From: Ruminococcus sp.
GTDB taxonomy: Bacteria > Bacillota > Clostridia > Oscillospirales > Ruminococcaceae
NCBI GenBank assembly: GCA_015066805.1
Contig: SVNP01000019.1
Location: 1 to 45,866, forward strand
Reading direction: 5' to 3'
Length of the DNA stretch: 45,866 bases
Part shown: piece by piece, positions 17,605-25,054 of the stretch
Numbering within the stretch: position 1 is the first letter of the stretch
Layout: each line of letters opens with the position of its first letter
The notes under the pieces: model-generated
What the model was told of the DNA's origin: nothing
Database searches by the model: none
What the model saw: the letters and a program-made list of their open reading frames with translations, nothing else
Program-made: the position numbers and the translations under genes

Positions 17605-18558
17605 TCAGCCGTTCTTCTTGGCGTAGGCTTCGGCAGCTACAGCAGCAATGTTTTCGGCGCAAAGGCCAAATTCCTTCAAAAGCTGTACAGCAGGGCCGGA
17701 ATAACCGTACATATCCTTTACACCCACACGATAAACAGGCACAGGACAGGTTTCCGCAGTGCATTCTGCAACAGCAGAACCCAGACCACCGATGATGCTG
17801 TGTTCCTCGCAGGTGACCAGACAACCGGTCTCCTTGGCGGCAGCAGTGATCAGCTCGGTATCCAGAGGCTTAATGGTGTGAATGTTCAGCACTCGTGCAG
17901 AGATGCCTTTTTCAGCCAGCATATTTGCAGCCTGCAAAGCCTCATTGACCATCAGACCGGTAGCAACCAGTGTCAGATCTTTGCCATCCCGCAGAGTAAT
18001 GCCCTTGCCGATCTCAAAGTGATAATCGGGGTTATTGTTGATGACAGGTACTGCCAGACGACCGAAGCGACAATACACAGGGCCATCATAAAGGATGGCG
18101 GCTTCCACGGCAGCCTTTGCCTCTACATCATCGGCAGGGTTGAGAATGACCATACCGGGGATGGTACGCATGAGAGCAATATCCTCACAGCACTGATGGG
18201 TAGCACCGTCCTCACCAACGGAAATACCGGCGTGTGTTGCACCGATCTTTACATTGAGGTGGGGGTAACCGATGCTGTTGCGTACGATCTCAAATGCACG
18301 ACCGGCAGCAAACATGGCAAAGGAAGATGCAAAGGGGATCATGCCGGTGGTTGCCAGACCTGCTGCAACACCCATCATATTTGCCTCGGCAATACCGCAA
18401 TCGTAAAAACGGTCGGGAAATGCCTTTTTGAACATACCGGTTTTGGTGGCGGCTGCCAGATCGGCATCCAGCACTACCAGATTCTCGTATTTTTCGCCCA
18501 GAGCAACCAGTGCCTCGCCGTAGCTTTCACGAGTTGCCTTTTTGATGGTTTCGCTCAT
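17605..18558 (-). CDS. transketolase, C-terminal subunit (split type)
   Basis: A 317-residue protein corresponding to the pyrimidine-binding (Pyr) and C-terminal domains of transketolase. Visible: LVVLDADLAAATKTG, the DCGIAEANMMGVAAGLA segment whose Glu activates thiamine diphosphate, and GEDGATHQCCEDIALMRTIPG, typical of Pyr domains. It pairs with the N-terminal subunit just upstream, whose stop overlaps this start by 4 nt (ATGA). Together they transfer two-carbon units in the non-oxidative pentose phosphate pathway. The two-gene layout is common in Clostridia and archaea. Confidence 0.94.
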   Translation of the reverse strand: MSETIKKATRESYGEALVALGEKYENLVVLDADLAAATKTGMFKKAFPDRFYDCGIAEANMMGVAAGLATTGMIPFASSFAMFAAGRAFEIVRNSIGYPHLNVKIGATHAGISVGEDGATHQCCEDIALMRTIPGMVILNPADDVEAKAAVEAAILYDGPVYCRFGRLAVPVINNNPDYHFEIGKGITLRDGKDLTLVATGLMVNEALQAANMLAEKGISARVLNIHTIKPLDTELITAAAKETGCLVTCEEHSIIGGLGSAVAECTAETCPVPVYRVGVKDMYGYSGPAVQLLKEFGLCAENIAAVAAEAYAKKNG

Positions 18559-19397
18559 GCCAGTGCCTCCAATCTGTTCAGCTCAGCGGTCAGCTCAGCC
18601 ATAGCCTGTTGGTACTGCTCCTGATTGGGTGCAGTGCCGTGCCAGCCCACCTGATTCTCCATAAAGGACACACCCTTGCCCTTTACACTGCGCTGAATAA
18701 TGGCAACGGGCTGCCCCGTGACAGATTCAGCCTCACGGAATGCACGCTCGATATCGTCGAAATCGTGGGCATTCATGGTAATCACGTGCCAGCCGAAGGC
18801 AGCAAACTTATCGGTAATGGGTTCAGGGGAGCAGACCTCAGTCACCTTGCCGTCGATCTGCAGGCCGTTGTTATCTACAATGACAGTCAGGTTATCCAGA
18901 CCATAATGCGCGGCAAACATAGCTGCCTCCCACACCTGACCTTCCTGGATCTCGCCATCGCCCAGAACGGCATAGACGTGGTAGTTCTCGTTGCGGTGCT
19001 TGCCGGAAAGTGCCATGCCGCAGGCAGCGGAGATACCCTGACCCAGAGAGCCGGAGCTCATATCCACGCCGGGAATATGGATGCAGGGGTGACCCTGCAG
19101 CAATGCGCCGATGTGACGCAGAGATTTCAGCTCCTCCTTGGAGAAGAAGCCACGCTCTGCCAGCACAGAATACAGTGCGGGTGCAGTGTGACCCTTGGAA
19201 AGCACCAGACGATCACGGTCGGGCATATCGGGATTCTTGGGATCGACATACATAACGGAATAGAGGTAGGTCAGCAGGTCGGCGATGGAAAGAGAGCCGC
19301 CCGGGTGACCGGACTTTGCGTTGTAGACACCCTCGATGATGCCCATACGCACATGGCAGGCTGTGATTTGCAGCTGCCGACGAATCAGTTCGTCCAT
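18555..19397 (-). CDS. transketolase, N-terminal (thiamine diphosphate-binding) subunit
   Basis: A 280-residue protein covering the PP domain of transketolase: GHPGGSLSIADLL, SKGHTAPALY, and the thiamine diphosphate motif GDGEIQEGQVWEAAMFA with NLTVIVDNNGLQIDG, the GDG...NN pattern that binds the diphosphate and Mg2+. It works with the C-terminal subunit encoded immediately downstream. AAAGGAAGATGAATCT precedes the ATG at 19397. Confidence 0.94.
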   Translation of the reverse strand: MDELIRRQLQITACHVRMGIIEGVYNAKSGHPGGSLSIADLLTYLYSVMYVDPKNPDMPDRDRLVLSKGHTAPALYSVLAERGFFSKEELKSLRHIGALLQGHPCIHIPGVDMSSGSLGQGISAACGMALSGKHRNENYHVYAVLGDGEIQEGQVWEAAMFAAHYGLDNLTVIVDNNGLQIDGKVTEVCSPEPITDKFAAFGWHVITMNAHDFDDIERAFREAESVTGQPVAIIQRSVKGKGVSFMENQVGWHGTAPNQEQYQQAMAELTAELNRLEALA

Positions 19398-19452
19398 AGA
19401 TTCATCTTCCTTTCTGGTATTGCAGTTGCATGATCTTCATGCAGACACCTCT

Positions 19453-19481
19453 ATTATACTACATTTTCCTGTGAATTGCAA
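19453..19481 (-). promoter_or_regulatory. promoter of the transketolase operon
   Basis: On the minus strand, TTGCAA (19481-19476), 17 bp, TATAAT (19458-19453), 56 bp upstream of the N-subunit ATG. Confidence 0.85.
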
Positions 19482-19495
19482 GGCTTTTTCCCGAT

Positions 19496-21298
19496 TTATC
19501 CCGCATTTTGGAGCAGCCGTTTCAGCAAGGAGAGATCGTTGGCGTTCAGTTGATTGTTTCCATCCAGATCCACAGATTGTGGATAGAACACGTTCCCTTG
19601 ACAGGTCAGAAACTTGGCCAGCATAACGGCATCTGCCACGGAGCGCACACCATCGCCGTTGGCGTCTCCTGCAATGATCTCTGCGGAAGGATATGGATAC
19701 GGGTAAGCGTTCATCAGATCCACACGGTTGCAGATACCGATGATCTTTCCTTTATCTTCGGTGAAGCCTTTGGCATACATAACGCCGTAATAGGGGATGC
19801 AGTAATTCAGTGTGTCACTGTCATAGTAGAGACAGGCACGGTCATCCAAAGTGGTGTGAAAGTTGGAATCCCAGATCAGAATACGATTATGGTAGGTAAC
19901 ACCATCCCATGTCCAATTGCCTTCCTCTAATCCGTAGGCGACGACTGCGTGTTGTCCGCCGGAGCTTGTTTCATAGCTGACTACAGAGGGTGATCCTCCG
20001 GTAGGAACGGCTTTCATGTCATAGATCAGTTGACACAGTCTTGTCCGTTGGGATTTATTATGCATATCATCTGCTGTTATAATGGCATTATCAAATGGCA
20101 GGTAGTGATAATAGTTGATAACGGATAAAACCTCTGTATTCGGTTCCACGTCTATCAGAGATACGGCGTTCGGCTGTAATTTTGTAATGGGCAGCATGCC
20201 GGCTTTTGCCAGCACCACTGTTGCGGATAGCCCGTAGCAGGAACCGTTCCATGCACGTTCCAGATAAGATTTGTCTTTCAGCCATTGTTCCACTACTTTT
20301 GCTGCAGCTTCTTCGGTAAGAGAATACCCATCACCGAATATGGCACTGCTGTTGCCGAAGCTCCAAACATCCTTGGAAAAGTCAAGTGTCATATCTGTCC
20401 CACCCAGATCGGTATAGTCGTTGGGATCTATAAAGTGAAGATTGTTTTGCTTTGCAAACTCTTCTGCTGCCGATCCGGTTTCACCGTATATGATCTCCGG
20501 AAGGCTGAGAGAAGGTGCAGGCGCAGCAAAGGTGTTGATCTCCGGAGGGATGGTAAGCTGGCACAGATTGGTACAACCTTCAAATATAGCTGCATTGAAA
20601 AGCAGGAGGGTAGAGGGCAGCCTGACATGGGTCATGTTAGTGTTATCTTGGAAAGCAAAGGGATAGATGGAAGTAACGCCTTCGGGGATCGTAACAGTTC
20701 GTTCGGTTCCTTGGTAGGCATACAATTTACCTTCCCGAAACATTACAAAATCACCTAGCGTTGCCAGAAAAGGGGTATCCCTGAACACGTCCCTGTCCAC
20801 GGCAACGGAGGTTGGCAAAACCACATCAGTCAGCCCGGATCCCATAAAGCATTCCGGCTGTAGCTGAATGTTTTCGGGAAATATGATCTTTGTCAGAGCG
20901 GTACAGCCTGCAAAACAGCCATACCCGATCAGTTGCAGGGTGGATGGAAGCTGTACGGTTTTCAGATTGATATAATCACGGAAGCAGTTTCCTGTCAGTG
21001 TTTCCGTGCTGATTCCCGCAGAGGTGTCCCAGCCAAGGATCTGCATACCTTCTTCTACGATCACGGTTGTGATCTCATCCCGATACACATCCCAGCCGTA
21101 GGGGTTTGTGCCATCCTTAGTGTAGGCATAAGCGATTCCACCGGAAATGGTCAGAGTACCGTCCTCGTAAGTCCATTTGGCAGTACCGCAGAAGCCGATG
21201 GCAGCCGCCTGTGCTTCCATAGGAAAAGCTCCTGCTAACCCAGAAAAAAGAATGATGGAAAGAGCAAATGCCGTGCAATGCGATACAAACGATTTCAT
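19496..21298 (-). CDS. secreted LRR protein with cysteine-peptidase-like domain and dockerin
   Basis: A 600-residue protein. A signal peptide (1-~32, ending AQAAA) is followed by BspA-type leucine-rich repeats (LRR_5; ~75-290, e.g. VQLPSTLQLIGYGCFAGCT), then a papain/C39-like region (~300-525): NGSCYGLSAT with Cys354, GGQHAVVAYG with His450 and ILIWDSN with Asp477 have the order and context of a Cys-His-Asp triad. A dockerin ends the protein (~543-598; GDANGDGVRSVADA and DLDGNNQLNANDL). It is therefore probably a cellulosome-borne protease or a peptidase-like binding protein; activity and substrate are inferred only. Start at 21298, preceded by AAAGGAGG. It has its own promoter and is separated by a terminator from cdaR. 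Confidence 0.88.
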   Translation of the reverse strand: MKSFVSHCTAFALSIILFSGLAGAFPMEAQAAAIGFCGTAKWTYEDGTLTISGGIAYAYTKDGTNPYGWDVYRDEITTVIVEEGMQILGWDTSAGISTETLTGNCFRDYINLKTVQLPSTLQLIGYGCFAGCTALTKIIFPENIQLQPECFMGSGLTDVVLPTSVAVDRDVFRDTPFLATLGDFVMFREGKLYAYQGTERTVTIPEGVTSIYPFAFQDNTNMTHVRLPSTLLLFNAAIFEGCTNLCQLTIPPEINTFAAPAPSLSLPEIIYGETGSAAEEFAKQNNLHFIDPNDYTDLGGTDMTLDFSKDVWSFGNSSAIFGDGYSLTEEAAAKVVEQWLKDKSYLERAWNGSCYGLSATVVLAKAGMLPITKLQPNAVSLIDVEPNTEVLSVINYYHYLPFDNAIITADDMHNKSQRTRLCQLIYDMKAVPTGGSPSVVSYETSSGGQHAVVAYGLEEGNWTWDGVTYHNRILIWDSNFHTTLDDRACLYYDSDTLNYCIPYYGVMYAKGFTEDKGKIIGICNRVDLMNAYPYPYPSAEIIAGDANGDGVRSVADAVMLAKFLTCQGNVFYPQSVDLDGNNQLNANDLSLLKRLLQNAG

Positions 21299-21344
21299 GT
21301 GGTTCCTCCTTTATGTTTTTAGGCGGATACAGCTTGTTACTACT

Positions 21345-21373
21345 ATGTTATCATACATGATCTGTCTTGTCAA
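21345..21373 (-). promoter_or_regulatory. promoter of the LRR-peptidase-dockerin gene
   Basis: On the minus strand, TTGACA (21373-21368), 17 bp, TAACAT (21350-21345) with a TGA extension. The -35 box abuts the cdaR terminator hairpin. Confidence 0.65.
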
Positions 21374-21374
21374 G

Positions 21375-21411
21375 AAAAAGCCCTCTGTCAGTGTAAACAG
21401 AGGGCTTTTTG
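21375..21411 (-). terminator. terminator of the cdaA-cdaR operon
   Basis: AAAAAGCCCTCTGT pairs with ACAGAGGGCTTTTT around a 7-8-nt loop; the A-run at the low-coordinate end is the U-tract of minus-strand transcripts. Confidence 0.92.
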
Positions 21412-21413
21412 TG

Positions 21414-22826
21414 CTATTCGTCTGTGGGTGCGCCGGTATCTTCTACCAGAGCCGCTGTTACATTGACCTTGTATACACCGCTGACCCAGACACCTTCGGC
21501 GGTATCGGGCAGGGTAAAGGTCACGGCATGAGAGAAGGTACCCTCCTGCGTGATGACCGCATTATACAGATTGATGGTAGCGGTAATATCATCGGCAGAG
21601 ATCTTGCTTACCTCATCGGCCGTACCGATAATGGTGATCTGGAATCTGCCCCGCTGGATCGCAAAATCATAGCTGGGCGGGCCGTTGATAATGGGGATAT
21701 TTCCGGCACTGATCCATCTGGTTGCAGCGACCAGATCGGTTTCATCCAGCGTAACATAAACGCTTTGCAGATTAGAACGATCGGTATAGCCCTCCGGCAT
21801 GGTCACAGGCACCTCAATGGGAGTACCGCCTAAGGTCAGCGAGGAAATGGGCACAGTACCCAGATTCCATGCATCCCGTTCTTTCAGAGCCTTTTGCAGC
21901 TCCGCACTGCCGGTTTCAATGGTAATGGAAAGGCAGTCTTCATTTTCGGCATAACCGGGCAGGGGGTAAGCACGATCGGTATTCAGCCGCAGACGCTTCA
22001 GCAGCATTGTGCTGTCAAATCCTGCGGGCACACCTGAAAGCTGAATGGTAACAGGCAGCGTGTGGGTGTAGAACACAGGTACCTTGACCACAAAATTGGT
22101 AGCTTGTACCTGGAACGCGGTTTCGGAGATCACATTGCCTTCGGCATCAATGAGGTCGAAGTTGGTGCAATCGGTAAAGCTGCGGGTCTCATACAGGATC
22201 ATGGAGTCTTCTACGGTAACACGGATGTGGTGTATCTGCGCCAGTGCGGAGGACGGGCCATAGATGGTCACCGTTGAGGGATCACAGGCAATAGCGTCCT
22301 CATCCACCACCACCGTTTCATCGGAAACGCTCAGGTTAGGGTACAGTACCTCGCTGACAGGGAAGGATGCGCTTTCGTAGCGATCCATTTTGATATCCAT
22401 GGAAGAAACGGAAAGCTCATAATCCGTCAGTTCCAAGCCGGTTGTGGTTTTAATGCGGATGGGTCGCTTCTGGGTGCCCACGGCATCGGTGACGTTGGTA
22501 TCAAAATCCACATAGGCGATGATGTCATCCCGGGTCAGACCACCGATGGAGGTACGGTCGCCGGAGATCTCCACATCTACTGTTTGGGAGCCGCTTTCGG
22601 GGGAAAGCACACTGAGCCCATAGCCTGCGGCCGTGCTGTCTTTAATGTCAATCTGCACGGGCACACCGGTAATATGCACAGAATAGGACGGATACACCGT
22701 TACCGCAATATAAAACCAGAGGATCAGTGCCAGCATCATGGAAAGGATCAGGGACTTGGAGTTTGCCTTGATATTGCTGCGGAAGCGTTTGAAGTTCTTT
22801 TTTATGGATTTCGGAGGAAAATTCAT
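21414..22826 (-). CDS. cdaR: CdaR, YbbR-domain regulator of the diadenylate cyclase
   Basis: A 470-residue protein with a basic cytoplasmic N-terminus, one membrane helix (~27-45, SLILSMMLALILWFY) and a long extracellular part built of about four YbbR repeats, each with beta-rich segments such as VSVDIKDSTAAGYGLSVLSPE-like and VPVTIQLSGVPAGFD-like stretches. CdaR binds and modulates CdaA at the membrane (family knowledge). The start overlaps the cdaA stop by 4 nt, so the two are translationally coupled. In many Firmicutes glmM follows; here a terminator follows instead. Confidence 0.93.
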   Translation of the reverse strand: MNFPPKSIKKNFKRFRSNIKANSKSLILSMMLALILWFYIAVTVYPSYSVHITGVPVQIDIKDSTAAGYGLSVLSPESGSQTVDVEISGDRTSIGGLTRDDIIAYVDFDTNVTDAVGTQKRPIRIKTTTGLELTDYELSVSSMDIKMDRYESASFPVSEVLYPNLSVSDETVVVDEDAIACDPSTVTIYGPSSALAQIHHIRVTVEDSMILYETRSFTDCTNFDLIDAEGNVISETAFQVQATNFVVKVPVFYTHTLPVTIQLSGVPAGFDSTMLLKRLRLNTDRAYPLPGYAENEDCLSITIETGSAELQKALKERDAWNLGTVPISSLTLGGTPIEVPVTMPEGYTDRSNLQSVYVTLDETDLVAATRWISAGNIPIINGPPSYDFAIQRGRFQITIIGTADEVSKISADDITATINLYNAVITQEGTFSHAVTFTLPDTAEGVWVSGVYKVNVTAALVEDTGAPTDE

Positions 22827-23734
22827 GACTGTCCCTCCTTCTTCTGATGGGTAGATTTCTTTTTCTCCTTATCATTTTTGCGGAGGAAAGGCAGCTTCAT
22901 GGTTTTGCCGCGCCACGCACCTTCATCATCCTCAGCGGGGATCAATGCACTGCGGAGGAGCTGCTGCAGGGAAGGACCGTTATAATCACGGGTCAGCTTG
23001 CCATTTTCCGCTACGGAGATCTGTCCGGTTTCTTCGGAAACCACAATGATAATGGCATCGGAGTTCTCACTCATACCAATGGCGGCACGATGACGGGTGC
23101 CCAGACGCTTATCAATGCCTTCATCCTTCTGGGGGCGGGGGAGAAAACAAGCTGCGGCAACGATCAGACCGTCACGCATGATGACTGCGCCATCGTGCAG
23201 CGGTGTTTTGGGGTAAAAGATGTTGCCGAACAACTGCAGACTGGGCATGGCATTCAGCACAGTACCGCCGGAGATCTGTTCTCCCAGCTTTGTATTGCGC
23301 TCAATAACGATCAGCGCACCGGTATTGTTTTTGGAAAGATCGGCTACGGATTCACAGATAATGGGAATTGCCTTTTCCCAACTGTTTATGCCGGATTCTG
23401 CAAACAGCGAGCCATGAAATGCAGAAGTACCGAATTTTTCCAGCACACGGCGCAGCTCCGGCTGAAAGAGGATGACCAGAGCAAGCAAGCCAACCCCCAG
23501 AACCTGTTCGGTAATAAAGGTGATGGACTTCAAGCCTACAAAATCACTGATAAAATAGACGATGGCCAGCAGCGCAACACCCTTCATCAGCTGAACCGCA
23601 CGGCTCTCGCGAATAAACTTCAATGCCAGGTAGATCAGATAGGTCAGAAGCAGGATGTCAATGATATCCACGATACGGATAGACTGTACCACGTTGGAGA
23701 TGGAATGGAACATATTCAAAAAGAAGTCAGCCAT
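22823..23734 (-). CDS. cdaA: diadenylate cyclase CdaA (c-di-AMP synthase)
   Basis: A 303-residue membrane enzyme with three N-terminal helices (~24-42, 48-64, 75-92) and a DisA_N cyclase domain (~100-245). The catalytic DGA motif is at 181-183 and the RHR motif at 214-216, both intact. It makes c-di-AMP from two ATP, a second messenger controlling potassium/osmolyte balance and the cell wall. The C-terminus is a highly charged Lys/Glu tail of about 40 residues. It has its own promoter and overlaps cdaR. Confidence 0.96.
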   Translation of the reverse strand: MADFFLNMFHSISNVVQSIRIVDIIDILLLTYLIYLALKFIRESRAVQLMKGVALLAIVYFISDFVGLKSITFITEQVLGVGLLALVILFQPELRRVLEKFGTSAFHGSLFAESGINSWEKAIPIICESVADLSKNNTGALIVIERNTKLGEQISGGTVLNAMPSLQLFGNIFYPKTPLHDGAVIMRDGLIVAAACFLPRPQKDEGIDKRLGTRHRAAIGMSENSDAIIIVVSEETGQISVAENGKLTRDYNGPSLQQLLRSALIPAEDDEGAWRGKTMKLPFLRKNDKEKKKSTHQKKEGQS

Positions 23735-23806
23735 GATTCTGCCCCTTTCGTTCTGTTTTTAGGGGTGTATGCTCTGTCTGTATCCGCAACACCCGATACA
23801 TATATT

Positions 23807-23835
23807 ATTATAGCATAGTCCACAGAGAATTTCAA
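23807..23835 (-). promoter_or_regulatory. promoter of cdaA-cdaR
   Basis: On the minus strand, TTGAAA (23835-23830), 17 bp, TATAAT (23812-23807) with a TGC extension, about 75 bp before the cdaA ATG. Confidence 0.85.
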
Positions 23836-23882
23836 CCTCTTTTTGCGATGATTTTCAGTTTTTGCACGGAGATCTGTGCCGA

Positions 23883-23918
23883 AAAAAACGCTCCCGTATC
23901 CATGACACGGGAGCGTTT
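23883..23918 (-). terminator. terminator after the motif-repeat membrane protein
   Basis: AAACGCTCCCGT (23886-23897) pairs perfectly with ACGGGAGCGTTT (23907-23918); the A-run at 23882-23888 supplies the U-tract for minus-strand transcripts from the gene ending at 23928. Confidence 0.92.
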
Positions 23919-23927
23919 GCAACGGGT

Positions 23928-24938
23928 TCAGTCGTACATGATTTCTTTTTTGCCGTAGTAAGCGTTGAGTTTATCGCTGGTGGAGATTACAAAGGTGACC
24001 ACAAAGCAGCAGACAATGGCAATGATAAAGAAACCGCAGGTCAGGCCGAAGCCTTCGGCAGCTTTTTTGTTCAGCAGGATCACAATGCCGGGAATCAGCA
24101 GCAGCACCGAGGATGCACCGAACATAAAGGATGTAAAGCCTTTCAATGCCTGCACACGCAGCACAATGGTAATGGCAAGAATTGCCAGCACAATGCCGCC
24201 ATACAGATAGAATTTGGATGCAATGTTAAAGAATGCGTTGACTTCCATATCCGCAGGGAAGGGACGGGATGCAAACAATGCCATAAACAGACCTGCGATC
24301 ACACCCACCACCGTGAGAATAATGGAAACCGGGAAGCCGGCCTGTGCCAGATCAGCCAACTGCTGCTGACGCAGGGCTTCCATCTGGCGGCGGGCCTCTG
24401 CGGGATCCTTGGCAGGGGGGGCTTCCTTCAGGCTTTCGGAAGCACGCTTGGCAGCGGCTTTCTTGGCGGCTTCAATATCCGCCTGGTCAAAGCTGACCCG
24501 TCTTTCGGGCTGGGGTGCGGCTTCTTCCAGCAATGCGGATGCATCTACCTGCGGCAATGCCTCGGGCTTTTTCTTTTCGGGAGCCACATAGGTGGCTTCC
24601 TCCAGCAGCACACTGCTTTGTGCGGATTGCTGTGCAAAAGCCTGCTGCTGTGCCTGCAGCCGCTGACGCTCGATATATTCTGCCTTCAGCTCGGCAATTT
24701 CCTCATCGGTATAGGGTGGCTGACCCTTTTCCGCACGCTGCTGCTGCAGAATTGCGATCTGCTCATCGGAAAGCTGCTGGTAGCGGGACTGGGTCTGCTG
24801 GGGCTTCTGATAAGTATCGCCGCCCATATCGCCCAGCAGAGCAGCTGCATCTACGGGTGCAGGGCCGGTACGCTGGGGCTTGGGAGTATAACTCGGCTCT
24901 TCCAGAAAGGGAGTGCCGTTGCTGCCGATCTCATTCAT
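23928..24938 (-). CDS. membrane protein with duplicated N-terminal short motifs, function unknown
   Basis: A 336-residue protein I cannot assign to a family. Residues 1-200 are hydrophilic, rich in Gln, Ala, Pro and Glu, without a signal peptide; residues ~203-223, 246-262, 270-289 and 297-318 form four membrane helices. The N-terminal half carries a two-part motif twice: PFLEEPSYTP (10-19) followed by VDAAALLGDM (29-38), and VLLEEATYVAP (110-120) followed by VDASALLEEA (131-140). Such repeated short motifs in a disordered cytoplasmic tail suggest partner docking (inference). GGAGGA precedes the ATG. It has its own promoter, which overlaps the terminator of the LtaS-like operon upstream. Confidence 0.75.
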   Translation of the reverse strand: MNEIGSNGTPFLEEPSYTPKPQRTGPAPVDAAALLGDMGGDTYQKPQQTQSRYQQLSDEQIAILQQQRAEKGQPPYTDEEIAELKAEYIERQRLQAQQQAFAQQSAQSSVLLEEATYVAPEKKKPEALPQVDASALLEEAAPQPERRVSFDQADIEAAKKAAAKRASESLKEAPPAKDPAEARRQMEALRQQQLADLAQAGFPVSIILTVVGVIAGLFMALFASRPFPADMEVNAFFNIASKFYLYGGIVLAILAITIVLRVQALKGFTSFMFGASSVLLLIPGIVILLNKKAAEGFGLTCGFFIIAIVCCFVVTFVISTSDKLNAYYGKKEIMYD

Positions 24939-24952
24939 AAACAGGATTCCTC

Positions 24953-24995
24953 CAAAAAAATATTCCTATCCGTGATTCGTACGGATAGGAATATT
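24953..24995 (-). terminator. terminator of the LRR-dockerin / GT-C-like / LtaS-like operon
   Basis: AATATTCCTATCCGT (24959-24973) pairs perfectly with ACGGATAGGAATATT (24981-24995), a 15-bp stem with 7-nt loop, and the seven-A run at 24954-24960 is a U-tract for minus-strand RNA. The stem overlaps the -10 box of the next gene's promoter. Confidence 0.9.
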
Positions 24996-25021
24996 ATATC
25001 AGAAACCATCAGAAATTGCAA
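24993..25021 (-). promoter_or_regulatory. promoter of the motif-repeat membrane protein gene
   Basis: On the minus strand, TTGCAA (25021-25016), 17 bp, TATAAT (24998-24993) with a TGA extension. Transcription would start about 24986, inside the terminator stem, so this transcript cannot form the terminator. Confidence 0.75.
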
Positions 25022-25054
25022 TAGGAAAACAGAAATTTTTAGATAAGCTGCCGT

